DNA of 64,000 nt from Paenibacillus taichungensis. Lineage in GTDB: Bacteria > Bacillota > Bacilli > Paenibacillales > Paenibacillaceae. The stretch is from the NCBI RefSeq assembly GCF_003287275.1, contig NZ_QEVW01000009.1, positions 124,001-188,000 of the forward strand, given 5' to 3'. The position numbers and the translations under genes are program-made. The notes under the pieces were generated by a model. The model saw only the letters and a program-made list of their open reading frames with translations, had not been told where the DNA came from and searched no databases. Below are positions 8,217 through 18,198 of this stretch, in pieces; within the stretch, counting starts at the first letter, position 1, and each line of letters starts with the position of its first letter.

Positions 8217-9704
8217 GTGCTTTTAAAACAACTTTCATCATTGCTGACAACCGCCCGTGTCATTGGCGAACCAAATACAGAATGTCAAAACCTACAGACA
8301 GATTCTCGCCAGGTACAACCGGGAGATCTGTTTATCTGTCTTCCAGGGCATACGGTTGACGGACATGACTATGCTGAGAAGGCTGTAAACACTGGAGCTG
8401 TTGCTCTGGTTGTGGAACGAGAGCTGGATCTGCCTGTTCCGCAGTTGCTGGTAAAAGACAGCCGTTTCGCTATGGCTGTACTGGCGGATTCCTTTTTTGA
8501 CTCGCCAAGCCGCAAGATGAATATGATTGGTGTAACGGGAACTAACGGAAAAACAACAACTACCTATTTAATTGAAAAAATCATGAGTGACTTTGGTCAA
8601 AAAACAGGATTAATCGGGACCATTCAAATGCGCTATGACGGGCGCACGTACCCGATGTCAGGCACTACACCGGAAGCACTTGATCTGCAGCGCAGTCTGA
8701 ATGATATGGTTCAAGCTGGCACGGACTGTTGTGTTATGGAAGTTTCCTCCCACGCTTTGGAGCAAGGTCGGGTAAAGGGGACGGAATTCCGCACGGCTGT
8801 ATTTACCAATCTGACGCAGGATCATCTGGATTACCATCATTCCATGGAGGAATATCGCGGAGCCAAAGGACTGTTTTTTGCACGGTTGGGTAACGGATAT
8901 ACCGCAGATGCTTCCAAGCGCAAATTTGCAGTGATCAATGCAGATGATCCAGCTGCAGCCTATTTTATATCTGTAACTGCAGCTGAAGTCATTACATACG
9001 GCATGGAGGAAAATGCGGATGTACGCGCATCCCAAATTTCAATTACCTCGCAAGGTACTTCTTTCCATGTAGATACATTCAGAGGCAGCACCGATATTCG
9101 TTTACGCATGGTAGGCAAATTCAATGTGTATAACGCAATGGCTGCCATCGCTGCTGCTCTGGTTGAAGGCATTCCGCTGGAGGAGATCAAACGAAGCTTG
9201 GAGACGGTACCCGGCGTAGATGGACGTGTTGAGGCTGTTGATGAAGGGCAGTCTTTTGCTGTTATTGTTGACTACGCTCATACCCCAGATGGTCTGGAGA
9301 ACGTATTGCGGACGGTGAAGGAATTTGCTGAAGGCCGTGTGATCTGTGTATTTGGATGTGGTGGTGACCGAGATCGTACGAAGCGGCCTCTAATGGGTAA
9401 AATTGCAGCGAAGTACAGTGATATCGTATTTGTCACTTCCGATAATCCGCGGACAGAAGATCCCGATCTGATCCTCAAGGATATTGAACAAGGCCTGATT
9501 GAAGATGCCATTCAACCTGACCGTTATACGATGATTGTGGATCGGCGCCAGGCGATTCATGAAGCTATTGAAATGGCAAGCCCTGCCGATGTAGTATTGA
9601 TTGCGGGTAAGGGGCATGAGACCTATCAAATTATCGGCACAACCAAGACGGACTTTGACGATCGGATCATAGCGAAAGAAGCGATAAGGGGCAAATCCAA
9701 TTGA
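8217..9704 (+). CDS. murE: UDP-MurNAc-tripeptide synthetase MurE, meso-DAP type
   Basis: A 495-aa cytoplasmic Mur ligase that adds the third residue to UDP-MurNAc-L-Ala-D-Glu using ATP. The P-loop GVTGTNGKTTTT lies near residue 102. The specificity motif TSDNPRTEDP is the DNPR signature of enzymes that use meso-diaminopimelate, against DDNPA-like forms in lysine users. That agrees with the dapL gene later in the window. It starts at GTG 8217. The overlapping ATG at 8215 is out of frame. The stop overlaps the murF start by four bases (TTGA), implying translational coupling. Confidence 0.97.
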   Translation: MLLKQLSSLLTTARVIGEPNTECQNLQTDSRQVQPGDLFICLPGHTVDGHDYAEKAVNTGAVALVVERELDLPVPQLLVKDSRFAMAVLADSFFDSPSRKMNMIGVTGTNGKTTTTYLIEKIMSDFGQKTGLIGTIQMRYDGRTYPMSGTTPEALDLQRSLNDMVQAGTDCCVMEVSSHALEQGRVKGTEFRTAVFTNLTQDHLDYHHSMEEYRGAKGLFFARLGNGYTADASKRKFAVINADDPAAAYFISVTAAEVITYGMEENADVRASQISITSQGTSFHVDTFRGSTDIRLRMVGKFNVYNAMAAIAAALVEGIPLEEIKRSLETVPGVDGRVEAVDEGQSFAVIVDYAHTPDGLENVLRTVKEFAEGRVICVFGCGGDRDRTKRPLMGKIAAKYSDIVFVTSDNPRTEDPDLILKDIEQGLIEDAIQPDRYTMIVDRRQAIHEAIEMASPADVVLIAGKGHETYQIIGTTKTDFDDRIIAKEAIRGKSN

Positions 9705-11116
9705 TAAAAAGAACATTGGCACAATTGGCCGAGATGTGTGGAGGAACACTAACTGACGTTGCTGCTTATGGTGATGTTGGTGTTGAGGGTGTATTTACAG
9801 ATTCGCGTAAGCCAGTTCAAGGCAGTCTCTTTATCCCGCTTGTTGGCGAAAGGTTTGACGGACACGAATTTGTGCAAACCTGTGTAGAGAAGGGCGCTGC
9901 CGGGGCATTATGGCAAAAGGATCACGGAATTGCACCTCAAGGTGCGGTGATTATTGTGGAGGATACCCTGGTTGCATTGCAGAAGCTTGCGTCCTCCTAT
10001 TTAAGAGAAAACAAGGCCTCCGTTGTAGGCATTACAGGTAGCAATGGTAAAACAACAACAAAGGACATTGTGGATGCTATTCTCTCTACAACGTTCAAAG
10101 TGCATAAGACCCAAGGCAACTTCAATAACCATATTGGTTTGCCACTTACCGTACTTAGCATGGAACCGGACACTGAGATCGTCATTCTGGAGATGGGTAT
10201 GAGCGGCCGAGGGGAGATTGAAGAATTATCTTTAATTGCTCAGCCGGATGTCGCAATCATCACGAATATTGGAGAATCCCATCTCCTTCAACTGGGATCT
10301 CGATTGGAGATTGCTCGGGCAAAAGTTGAAATTGCTGCTGGTATGAAACCAGGTGGATTGCTGGTATACAACGGCGACGAACCGTTAATTGAGAAGGTTC
10401 TGGCAGAGCCAGTAACGAAGCTGCCTGAAGGACTTCAGCGGTATACATTTGGCTTGCAGACAGATAACGATGATTATCCAACTGGAATTATGAATGTACA
10501 GAGTGGGGTCGCGTTTACCACCAAGCAGTCTGGAGAGGGTGCTCTTACACTCCCGTTATTGGGAACACATAATGTGGTCAACTGTCTTGCTGCATTAGCG
10601 GTTGCCCGTCATTTTGGAGTGGCTGCTGAACAGATTATAGCAGGACTGTCACGTCTGAAATTAACCGGCATGCGCATCGAGATTATTAACGGCGTCAGTG
10701 GTTTGACCATGCTTAACGATGCTTACAACGCTAGTCCAACCTCCATGAAAGCCGCTGTGGATGTGCTGGAGGGCCTCAAGGGGTATCGGATCAAAGTAGC
10801 CGTGCTCGGTGATATGCTGGAACTGGGGCCTCAGGAGCATGAACTCCATCGGGGAATCGGTGAATATATCACACCCGACAAAATGAATATGGTGCTGGCT
10901 TATGGCCCTTTATCTGCGAGTATTGCAGAAGGAGCAAGACAAAACATGCCAGCAGAAGCCGTACACACTTTTGAGAGCAAGGAAGAATTGACCCGATATC
11001 TACTGGAGAATCTCCAATCCAGAGACGTTGTCTTATTTAAGGCCTCCCGTGGCATGAAGCTTGAGGATGTGGTCGAAGCGCTAAAAATAGCTCCATTACA
11101 GAATAGAGTAGACTAG
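9701..11116 (+). CDS. murF: UDP-MurNAc-tripeptide D-Ala-D-Ala ligase MurF
   Basis: A 471-aa Mur ligase that adds the D-Ala-D-Ala dipeptide and completes the UDP-MurNAc-pentapeptide. Visible: P-loop GITGSNGKTTTKD near residue 111, the FNNHIGLPLT motif, and LNDAYNASPTSMKAA in the C-terminal domain, all MurF signatures. It starts at TTG 9701 inside the end of murE. In B. subtilis murF lies outside the dcw cluster, and here it sits between murE and mraY as in Gram-negatives. The spacing to mraY is 12 bases. Confidence 0.96.
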   Translation: MIKRTLAQLAEMCGGTLTDVAAYGDVGVEGVFTDSRKPVQGSLFIPLVGERFDGHEFVQTCVEKGAAGALWQKDHGIAPQGAVIIVEDTLVALQKLASSYLRENKASVVGITGSNGKTTTKDIVDAILSTTFKVHKTQGNFNNHIGLPLTVLSMEPDTEIVILEMGMSGRGEIEELSLIAQPDVAIITNIGESHLLQLGSRLEIARAKVEIAAGMKPGGLLVYNGDEPLIEKVLAEPVTKLPEGLQRYTFGLQTDNDDYPTGIMNVQSGVAFTTKQSGEGALTLPLLGTHNVVNCLAALAVARHFGVAAEQIIAGLSRLKLTGMRIEIINGVSGLTMLNDAYNASPTSMKAAVDVLEGLKGYRIKVAVLGDMLELGPQEHELHRGIGEYITPDKMNMVLAYGPLSASIAEGARQNMPAEAVHTFESKEELTRYLLENLQSRDVVLFKASRGMKLEDVVEALKIAPLQNRVD

Positions 11117-11128
11117 AGGGGTGAACCC

Positions 11129-12097
11129 ATGGATTTCCAGGTATTACTGTTAACAATCGGTGTTTCATTTATTTTGGCGGTGATTGCTGCACCGCTCTTG
11201 ATTCCATTGCTGCGTCGAATGAAGTTCGGACAGCAGGTTCGGGAAGATGGGCCACAGAGCCATCTGAAAAAAAGCGGAACGCCTACAATGGGCGGAGTAG
11301 TTATTTTACTCGCGTTCACATTGGCCTTTTTGAAATTTTCAGCGGTCAAAAATACGGACTTTTACGTCCTGCTGGTGGCTACACTCGGCTTCGGTCTGAT
11401 CGGTTTCCTGGATGACTACATCAAGATTGTATTCAAACGTTCACTGGGGCTGACGGCTAGACAGAAGATGATTGGCCAATTATTCTTCAGTGCAGTGATG
11501 TGCTACTTGCTGATCCAGAATGGACACAGTACAGCCATATCGATTCCGGGTACATCAGTCTCCTTCGACTGGACGGGATGGTTCTACTATCCGTTTGTGG
11601 TATTTATGATGCTTGCCATCACGAATGCAGTTAACTTTACCGATGGTTTGGACGGCTTACTATCCGGCGTGAGCGCCATCGCATTTGGGGCATTTGCCAT
11701 TGTGGCGATGCAGGCAACATCCATGCCAGCAGCAGTATGTGCGGCGGCGATGATTGGTGCGGTACTTGGATTCCTGGTATATAACGCACATCCGGCCAAA
11801 GTGTTTATGGGAGATACAGGTTCACTCGGAATTGGTGGTGCGATTGGTGCCGTCGCCATTGTGACGAAGACAGAACTTCTTTTTGTCATCATTGGCGGTA
11901 TTTTCGTCATCGAAATCCTGTCCGTCATTATTCAAGTGGTATCATTCAAAACTCGTGGCAAACGTGTATTCAAAATGAGCCCGATTCATCATCATTTTGA
12001 ACTGAGTGGCTGGTCGGAATGGCGAGTTGTCATTACTTTTTGGGCGGTAGGTGCCATTTTGGCCGCTCTTGGACTTTATCTCAACAAGGGGTTGTAA
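11129..12097 (+). CDS. mraY: Phospho-MurNAc-pentapeptide transferase MraY
   Basis: A 322-aa polytopic membrane enzyme, about ten helices, that moves phospho-MurNAc-pentapeptide onto undecaprenyl phosphate to form lipid I. Signatures seen: [10 protein letters not shown] near residue 47, the catalytic Asp pair in [16 protein letters not shown], the membrane loop [10 protein letters not shown], and PIHHHFEL near the C-terminus. AGGGGTGA lies just before the ATG. murD begins three bases after the stop. Confidence 0.98.
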   Translation: MDFQVLLLTIGVSFILAVIAAPLLIPLLRRMKFGQQVREDGPQSHLKKSGTPTMGGVVILLAFTLAFLKFSAVKNTDFYVLLVATLGFGLIGFLDDYIKIVFKRSLGLTARQKMIGQLFFSAVMCYLLIQNGHSTAISIPGTSVSFDWTGWFYYPFVVFMMLAITNAVNFTDGLDGLLSGVSAIAFGAFAIVAMQATSMPAAVCAAAMIGAVLGFLVYNAHPAKVFMGDTGSLGIGGAIGAVAIVTKTELLFVIIGGIFVIEILSVIIQVVSFKTRGKRVFKMSPIHHHFELSGWSEWRVVITFWAVGAILAALGLYLNKGL

Positions 12098-12100
12098 ACA

Positions 12101-13522
12101 ATGAATCATCCTGAATCATATCGTGGGCAACAAGTGGTTGTGCTTGGACTGGCCAAGAGCGGCGTGCAGGTCGCCAAAGTGCTGGATCGTGCCGGCGCAA
12201 TCGTTACAGTTAATGATAAAAAAGAGAGAGAACAGTGTCCCGAAGCATCCGAATTGGAGGCTTTGGGAATTTCTGTTGTATGCGGTGGACATCCGGACGA
12301 CCTAATTCATAGTGATGTGAAGCTTGTAGTCAAAAATCCGGGCATTCCCTATCAAGCGCCTCCTGTGGAACAAGCACTCGCATTAGGTATTGAAGTAGTG
12401 ACCGAGGTAGAAGTGGCATATCATCTATGCGCTGCGCCTATGATTGGGATCACTGGCTCTAATGGGAAAACGACCACAACAACGTGGGTAGGCAACATGT
12501 TGGAGCTTGCCGGTTTGAAACCCATCGTTGCCGGTAATATTGGAACGCCATTGTGTGAGGCGGCAGAGCAGGCTTCTGTGGATAACTGGATGGTGGTGGA
12601 GCTTAGCAGTTTCCAACTGAAAGGCACATCCGATTTCCGTCCGCGCATTGCGAGTTTGCTAAACGTGGCGGAGACTCATTTGGATTACCATGGGAACATG
12701 GATGATTATGTGGCTTCCAAAGCCAAATTGTTCTCCAACCAACAACCAGAGGATGTAGCTATCCTGAACTGGGATGATCCGGTATGCCGCGGACTGGTTC
12801 CTTATATCAAAGCAAGACTGCTCCCATTCTCGCTGACAGAGAAGCTTGAAGCAGGGGTATATGCTGATCCTCCTTATGTGGATGGGGAAGAGGATGATGT
12901 GAAGCGCCAGGTGGTCTATGCAGACGGTCAGGGCAACCATCACATCATTATTGATGTGGAAGACATCGGCATCCCGGGACGATTCAATGTGGGAAACGCA
13001 TTGGCAGCAGTAGCTATTGCTGTGTCTGCTGGAGCCGATCCGTCTGTGCTTGCTGCGCCATTGGCTGACTTCAAGGGGGTTGAACACCGTCTCGAGTATG
13101 TACTTGAACATAATGGAGCGGGCTATTACAACAACTCCAAAGCAACCAACTCCAAAGCAACCGTAATGGCGCTGAACTCCTTCAAGGAACCGGTCGTTCT
13201 CATAGCCGGCGGACTGGATCGTGGTTCAGACATGATGGAATTGCTGCCATTGTTCCAGGAGCGGGTGAAAGCTGTGGTTGCTCTTGGAGAGACACGAGAG
13301 AAAATTGCCAAGGTCGCGGAACTGGCGGGATTAAAGCAAATTAAGGTCGTCGATAATGAGGAGGACGCTGCCCGGACGTTAACCGCTGCCGTGCAGGAAG
13401 CTTCACAGTTTGCAGCTCCGGGTGATGTGGTCTTGTTATCGCCGGCGTGTGCAAGCTGGGACATGTTTGCTTCCTATGAAGAGCGGGGACGCATTTTTAA
13501 AGAGGCGGCGCATAACTTGTAA
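12101..13522 (+). CDS. murD: UDP-MurNAc-L-alanine:D-glutamate ligase MurD
   Basis: A 473-aa Mur ligase that adds D-glutamate to UDP-MurNAc-L-Ala. Visible: an N-terminal Rossmann-type start VVVLGLAKSG, the P-loop GITGSNGKTTTT near residue 115, HLDYHGNMDDY, and LLSPACASWDMF near the end. The normally invariant NDSKATN motif reads NNSKATN here, with Asn replacing the Asp that contacts the ATP ribose in E. coli MurD. The same spot holds an exact 15-bp tandem duplication (13133-13162). The rest of the chain looks intact, so it is probably active. Followed by spoVE after 48 bases. Confidence 0.96.
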   Translation: MNHPESYRGQQVVVLGLAKSGVQVAKVLDRAGAIVTVNDKKEREQCPEASELEALGISVVCGGHPDDLIHSDVKLVVKNPGIPYQAPPVEQALALGIEVVTEVEVAYHLCAAPMIGITGSNGKTTTTTWVGNMLELAGLKPIVAGNIGTPLCEAAEQASVDNWMVVELSSFQLKGTSDFRPRIASLLNVAETHLDYHGNMDDYVASKAKLFSNQQPEDVAILNWDDPVCRGLVPYIKARLLPFSLTEKLEAGVYADPPYVDGEEDDVKRQVVYADGQGNHHIIIDVEDIGIPGRFNVGNALAAVAIAVSAGADPSVLAAPLADFKGVEHRLEYVLEHNGAGYYNNSKATNSKATVMALNSFKEPVVLIAGGLDRGSDMMELLPLFQERVKAVVALGETREKIAKVAELAGLKQIKVVDNEEDAARTLTAAVQEASQFAAPGDVVLLSPACASWDMFASYEERGRIFKEAAHNL

Positions 13523-13570
13523 GTAGGGGGGTGGAAAAGCCCCTACTTCCATGCAAGGGGTGGCCTCCTG

Positions 13571-14668
13571 ATGAAACAGACGCGACCGGCGCCGGATTTC
13601 TGGCTCCTAATTTGTATTCTGGCATTGCTTGCCATCGGCATTATTATGGTATACAGTGCGGGCTCGGTGCTTGCTTTTCATGACTATGGTGATTCATTTT
13701 ACTTTGTCAAAAGACAGCTGCTGTTCGCTGGACTTGGACTTGCTGCCATGTTTGTTACGGCAAATGTGGACTACCGGGTCTGGAGAAAGTATGCCAAGCC
13801 TATACTGATTGCCTGTTTTATAATGCTGATTGCGGTGCTGATTCCTGGCATCGGAGTAGTTCGCGGAGGGGCACGAAGCTGGTTGGGCATTGGCTCATTC
13901 GGCATACAACCTTCAGAATTCATGAAACTGGGGATGATCCTGTTTCTGGCTCACTGGTTAAGCAAGGAACCTGGCAAAATCAAAACGTTCACGACGGGGC
14001 TTCTGCCACCGCTCGGCTTGATTGGTTTGGCCTTTGGTATCATTATGCTTCAGCCCGATTTGGGGACAGGCACAGTAATGCTGGGTGCATCCATGCTGAT
14101 TATTTTCACAGCAGGAGCACGGATGAAGCATCTCTTGCTTCTTGCCCTGGGCGGTGTAGCTGGATTTGCCGCATTGATTGCGGCAGCTCCTTACAGATTG
14201 CAGCGAATAACAGCTTTTTTGGATCCGTGGTCTGATCCACTTGGTGCCGGATATCAGATTATTCAATCTTTATATGCAATCGGCCCCGGAGGACTTGCGG
14301 GATTGGGGCTGGGTATGAGTCGACAAAAATACAGCTACGTACCCGAGCCGCAAACGGATTTTATTTTTTCCATTTTGGCTGAAGAGCTTGGCTTTATTGG
14401 TGGAATGATTGTATTATTGCTGTTCCTGGTCCTGGTGTGGAGAGGGATGCGCGTAGCGATGACGGTACCAGATGCCTTTGGCAGCCTTTTGGGCGTAGGT
14501 ATTGTGGGTATGGTGGCTGTGCAGGTCATTATCAACATTGGCGTTGTGATCGGGCTTATGCCGGTTACGGGGATTACACTGCCGCTTATCAGTTATGGCG
14601 GTTCATCTCTGACCTTGATGTTGACAGCGTTAGGCATATTATTGAACTTATCCCGTTATGCGAGGTGA
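13571..14668 (+). CDS. spoVE: SEDS-family peptidoglycan polymerase SpoVE/FtsW-like
   Basis: A 365-aa protein with about ten membrane helices, of the SEDS glycosyltransferase family that polymerises lipid II with a class B PBP partner. Motifs: GGARSWLGIGSFGIQPSE in the large loop, LQPDLGTG, and ISYGGSS near the end. The length and the place between murD and murG match SpoVE, the partner of SpoVD in cortex synthesis. FtsW cannot be fully excluded by sequence alone, but FtsW in Bacillus is encoded elsewhere. The ribosome site AGGGGTGG lies before the ATG. Confidence 0.9.
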   Translation: MKQTRPAPDFWLLICILALLAIGIIMVYSAGSVLAFHDYGDSFYFVKRQLLFAGLGLAAMFVTANVDYRVWRKYAKPILIACFIMLIAVLIPGIGVVRGGARSWLGIGSFGIQPSEFMKLGMILFLAHWLSKEPGKIKTFTTGLLPPLGLIGLAFGIIMLQPDLGTGTVMLGASMLIIFTAGARMKHLLLLALGGVAGFAALIAAAPYRLQRITAFLDPWSDPLGAGYQIIQSLYAIGPGGLAGLGLGMSRQKYSYVPEPQTDFIFSILAEELGFIGGMIVLLLFLVLVWRGMRVAMTVPDAFGSLLGVGIVGMVAVQVIINIGVVIGLMPVTGITLPLISYGGSSLTLMLTALGILLNLSRYAR

Positions 14669-14675
14669 ATGTACG

Positions 14676-15785
14676 ATGCGAGTCGTTCTAAGCGGCGGCG
14701 GTACCGGTGGACATATCTATCCGGCCGTTGCTATAGCAAGGCAATGTGAGGCGGAGAATCCCGACTCGACATTTTTATATATCGGTGGTACCCGTGGACT
14801 GGAAAGCAAACTGGTGCCACAAGAGAATATTCCGTTTCAATCGATTGATATTACAGGTTTTCGCCGGAAATTGTCCTTTGACAACGTGAAGACTGTGATG
14901 AGATTTTTGCAAGGTGTACGCAAAGCCAAGAAAATGCTCAAGGAATTCAAACCCGATGTCGTCATCGGTACAGGGGGCTATGTGTGTGGGCCTGTCGTTT
15001 ATGCAGCAGCCAAACTTGGTATTCCAAGTGTCATTCATGAGCAAAATGCCATCCCCGGGTTAACGAACAAGTTCCTTACTCGGTATGTGGACACGGTAGC
15101 TGTTAGTTTTGAGGGTTCGGAAAAAGCATTCTCTGGAGCCAAAAAGGTTGTGTATACCGGTAATCCAAGAGCTACAACGGTAGCCCAGGCCAGCCGCGAT
15201 CGTGGATTTGCGACATTGGGTGTACCTATGGACAGCCGTGTTGTTCTTGTGGTCGGTGGTAGCCGTGGTGCGAAAGCAATCAATAAAGCCATGGTGGATA
15301 TGGCACCGATGCTGGCCAAGCTTGAAGATGTGCACGTGGTCTACGTGACTGGTGATTCTTATTTTGATGAAACGCGTGAGGCAATCCGCAGTTCCCTTGG
15401 AACAATGCCAAATCATCTGCATGTGCTGCCTTACGTACACAACATGCCCGAGGTTCTGGCATGCACGTCGCTGATCGTAAATCGTGCAGGTGCATCATTC
15501 CTTGCCGAGATTACATCTCTCGGTATTCCGTCCATCCTGATTCCGTCACCTAACGTGACGAATAATCATCAGGAGGCGAATGCTCGTACGCTTGAGGGTG
15601 GCGGTGCATCGCTTACGATGCTGGAGAAGGATCTGACAGGCCAGGCGCTATATCAAGCGATTGCTGAAATTATGAATGACGAAGCGGCGCGCAAAAGGAT
15701 GGCGAAAGCTTCCCGGGAACTGGGAAAACCTGATGCAGCCGAGGTGCTTGTGAGCGAGATTCGGCGTCTTGCTGCAGGGCGTTAA
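14676..15785 (+). CDS. murG: UDP-GlcNAc:lipid I GlcNAc transferase MurG
   Basis: A 369-aa peripheral membrane GT-B enzyme that converts lipid I to lipid II. It begins MRVVLSGGGTGGHIYPA, with the GGTGGH membrane/acceptor motif at the usual place. HEQNAIPGLTN follows near residue 120, GGSRGA near 194, and RAGASFLAEI near 270 in the donor site. The ATG at 14676 is chosen over one at 14658 because GAGGTGA at 14662-14668 then lies seven bases upstream and the family N-terminus results. It starts eight bases after spoVE ends. Confidence 0.97.
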   Translation: MRVVLSGGGTGGHIYPAVAIARQCEAENPDSTFLYIGGTRGLESKLVPQENIPFQSIDITGFRRKLSFDNVKTVMRFLQGVRKAKKMLKEFKPDVVIGTGGYVCGPVVYAAAKLGIPSVIHEQNAIPGLTNKFLTRYVDTVAVSFEGSEKAFSGAKKVVYTGNPRATTVAQASRDRGFATLGVPMDSRVVLVVGGSRGAKAINKAMVDMAPMLAKLEDVHVVYVTGDSYFDETREAIRSSLGTMPNHLHVLPYVHNMPEVLACTSLIVNRAGASFLAEITSLGIPSILIPSPNVTNNHQEANARTLEGGGASLTMLEKDLTGQALYQAIAEIMNDEAARKRMAKASRELGKPDAAEVLVSEIRRLAAGR

Positions 15786-15933
15786 AGTGCGTTTTGGGCG
15801 ATTGTCACACACACGGCGGGACTGACATAAGATACCCTATAAATCGTGATAATCGTTCCATGGCGCCGCAACACGGCTTGCAGCAACGAAAGCTGCCGTG
15901 CTCATCGGTTTTGAAGTAAAGGAGGATGTTAAT

Positions 15934-16839
15934 ATGCAGCAGTGGATATCGTTACTATCCCAGAACAATGTCGGCAAAGTTCTTGAAAACGAGCCGCTAG
16001 CCAAATACACCACATGGAAGATCGGCGGTCCTGCAGATGCGCTGGTCATACCGGAAAACAAGGAGCAGATGGTCAATCTCATCCAATTGCTGCACATGCA
16101 TCAGATCCCATGGATGCAGCTTGGACGGGGTTCAAACATGCTGGTCTCTGACAAGGGAATACGCGGAGTTGTCGTGAAACCGGGAGAAGGCTTTGATTAT
16201 GCCGAGTTTCACGAGGGCGGGGTGACCGCCGGAGCAGCACATTCCTTTGTTAAACTCAGTGTTGTTGCTGCGAAGAAAGAGTGGACCGGTTTGGAATTTG
16301 GCAGCGGCATCCCCGGAACGGTCGGCGGAGCCGTATATATGAATGCTGGTGCCCATGGATCGGATGTGTCACGGATATTTCAATCCGCTGAGATTGTACT
16401 GGAGACAGGGGAATTGGTACGTTACAGCAAGGAGGACATGGAATTTGCCTATCGCCACTCTGTTCTGCATGACCGGAGAGGCATCGTGCTGGAGGCTACA
16501 TTTGCACTCCAGCAGGGTGAACGCAAAGTCATTTCGGAATCGATGGCGGCTTATAAAGACCGTAGACGCCGTACACAGCCACTGCAGATGGCGTGTGCTG
16601 GCAGCGTGTTCCGGAATCCCCCTGGTGATCATGCCGCCCGTCTGATTGAAGCAGCGGGGTTAAAAGGTATGACTCAGGGAGGCGCACAGGTATCCACCAT
16701 GCATGCCAATTTCATTGTCAATACAGGCCAAGCAACAGCAGAGGACGTTATCACCCTAATGCAGCAGATTCAGAACACTATATCATCTCAAAACGGTATT
16801 AACCTGGTACCGGAAGTCTTCGTAGTGGGTGAACGGTAA
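15934..16839 (+). CDS. murB: UDP-N-acetylenolpyruvoylglucosamine reductase MurB
   Basis: A 301-aa FAD enzyme that reduces the enolpyruvyl group to give UDP-MurNAc. Seen: YTTWKIGGPAD near residue 24, GRGSNMLVSD near 67, GSGIPGTVGGAVYMNAGAHG in the FAD site, CAGSVFRNP with the proton-donor Ser, and the C-terminal LVPEVFVVGE with the catalytic Glu. It is the short type II form, like the Bacillus enzyme. AAAGGAGGATG at 15918-15928 fixes the ATG at 15934. An upstream in-frame ATG at 15898 has no such site. A 148-bp gap separates it from murG. Confidence 0.96.
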   Translation: MQQWISLLSQNNVGKVLENEPLAKYTTWKIGGPADALVIPENKEQMVNLIQLLHMHQIPWMQLGRGSNMLVSDKGIRGVVVKPGEGFDYAEFHEGGVTAGAAHSFVKLSVVAAKKEWTGLEFGSGIPGTVGGAVYMNAGAHGSDVSRIFQSAEIVLETGELVRYSKEDMEFAYRHSVLHDRRGIVLEATFALQQGERKVISESMAAYKDRRRRTQPLQMACAGSVFRNPPGDHAARLIEAAGLKGMTQGGAQVSTMHANFIVNTGQATAEDVITLMQQIQNTISSQNGINLVPEVFVVGER

Positions 16840-16856
16840 ACCCCGGAGGTGATACA

Positions 16857-18140
16857 TTGGACAAATTGGTGATTGAAGGCGGGAAACCCCTCTCAGGATC
16901 CATACGCATCCATGGAGCAAAAAATGCCGCTTTACCGATCATGGCCGCAAGTTTGTTGGCAGACGGAGAAGTTACGTTGCACAACGTTCCACACTTGCTG
17001 GACATCGAAGTGATGCTGTATATCCTGGAACGACTTGGATGCACGTGTCGGCATGAACAAGGAACAGTGACGATAGATACATCGTCCATCCGGTCATATG
17101 ATGTGCCTGAGGATCTCATGAAGCAGATGCGTTCTTCCATTTTTTTGATGGGACCATTGCTGGCTAAGTTTGGGCAAGTATCCGTGTACCAGCCAGGTGG
17201 CTGTGCCATTGGGGAACGTAAAATTGATCTTCACCTTCGGGGCCTGGAGGCGCTCGGAGCTTCGATTGAAGAGCTGGATCAGCAGATCATATGCAGCGGG
17301 CGCAAGCTGGTGGGTACAGACATTCATCTGGACTTCCCCAGTGTAGGAGCCACAGAAAATATTATGATGGCTGCCGTTACAGCTGAAGGTACAACTACAA
17401 TATTTAATGCAGCCAGAGAACCAGAGATACAGGATCTGCAACATTTTCTGAATGCAATGGGTGCACGAATTATCGGTGCTGGAACGGATACGATTACCAT
17501 TAATGGTGTGGAGAAACTCAAGCCTTGCTCTTATGAAATTATACCTGATCGGATCGTTGCAGGAACGGTGATGATTGCAGCCGCAGCAACGAGAGGGAAT
17601 GTAACGCTTACACATTGCAATCCGGCCCATCTTACTTCCCTTATACATGTGTTGAAGCGTACTGGTGTTCAAATCACAGTCTGCAATGATATAATGACGG
17701 TGAGCTGTATGAGCCGTCCCAAATCAGTAGACCGCATTGTGACTTCTCCGTATCCTTCATTTCCAACAGACCTGCAGTCTCAGATTATGGTGCTGCTCAG
17801 TCTGGCAGACGGTTTCAGTGTAATGAAGGAAACGGTATTCGAGGGTCGGTTCAAACATGTGGATGAGCTGAATGTCATGGGAGCCGATATTTCGGTTGAC
17901 ATGAATGCAGCATTTATCCGTGGCGTTCCCCGTTTGTACGGGGCTACAGTGGAAGCAACCGATCTGCGGGCAGGTGCAGCACTAGTTATTGCTGGTCTTG
18001 CTGCCCAGGGAAAAACGGTTGTGGAGCAAGTGCATCATATTGATAGAGGGTATGATCGTATCGAGAAGCTTTTTCAGAGTCTTGGAGCTTCGGTTGAGCG
18101 ACAGTCCCCCGTTTCGAAGCAGCTGGATTTTGCCAATTAA
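16857..18140 (+). CDS. murA: UDP-N-acetylglucosamine 1-carboxyvinyltransferase MurA
   Basis: A 427-aa enzyme that transfers enolpyruvate from PEP to UDP-GlcNAc, the first committed step of peptidoglycan synthesis. IHGAKNAALPIMAA lies near residue 18. The catalytic loop PGGCAIGERKIDLHL has the essential Cys at residue 116, which is the fosfomycin target. The paired inside-out alpha/beta barrels are inferred from family length. The start is TTG after CCGGAGGTGA. Its place between murB and divIB is unlike B. subtilis, where murAA is elsewhere. A C/G-rich hairpin lies between it and divIB. Confidence 0.96.
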   Translation: MDKLVIEGGKPLSGSIRIHGAKNAALPIMAASLLADGEVTLHNVPHLLDIEVMLYILERLGCTCRHEQGTVTIDTSSIRSYDVPEDLMKQMRSSIFLMGPLLAKFGQVSVYQPGGCAIGERKIDLHLRGLEALGASIEELDQQIICSGRKLVGTDIHLDFPSVGATENIMMAAVTAEGTTTIFNAAREPEIQDLQHFLNAMGARIIGAGTDTITINGVEKLKPCSYEIIPDRIVAGTVMIAAAATRGNVTLTHCNPAHLTSLIHVLKRTGVQITVCNDIMTVSCMSRPKSVDRIVTSPYPSFPTDLQSQIMVLLSLADGFSVMKETVFEGRFKHVDELNVMGADISVDMNAAFIRGVPRLYGATVEATDLRAGAALVIAGLAAQGKTVVEQVHHIDRGYDRIEKLFQSLGASVERQSPVSKQLDFAN

Positions 18141-18198
18141 CGTCCTTTGAGTCCCCTTCTTAAGGGAAGGGGGCCGGAGGCTTTGTGGAGCGCGACCT

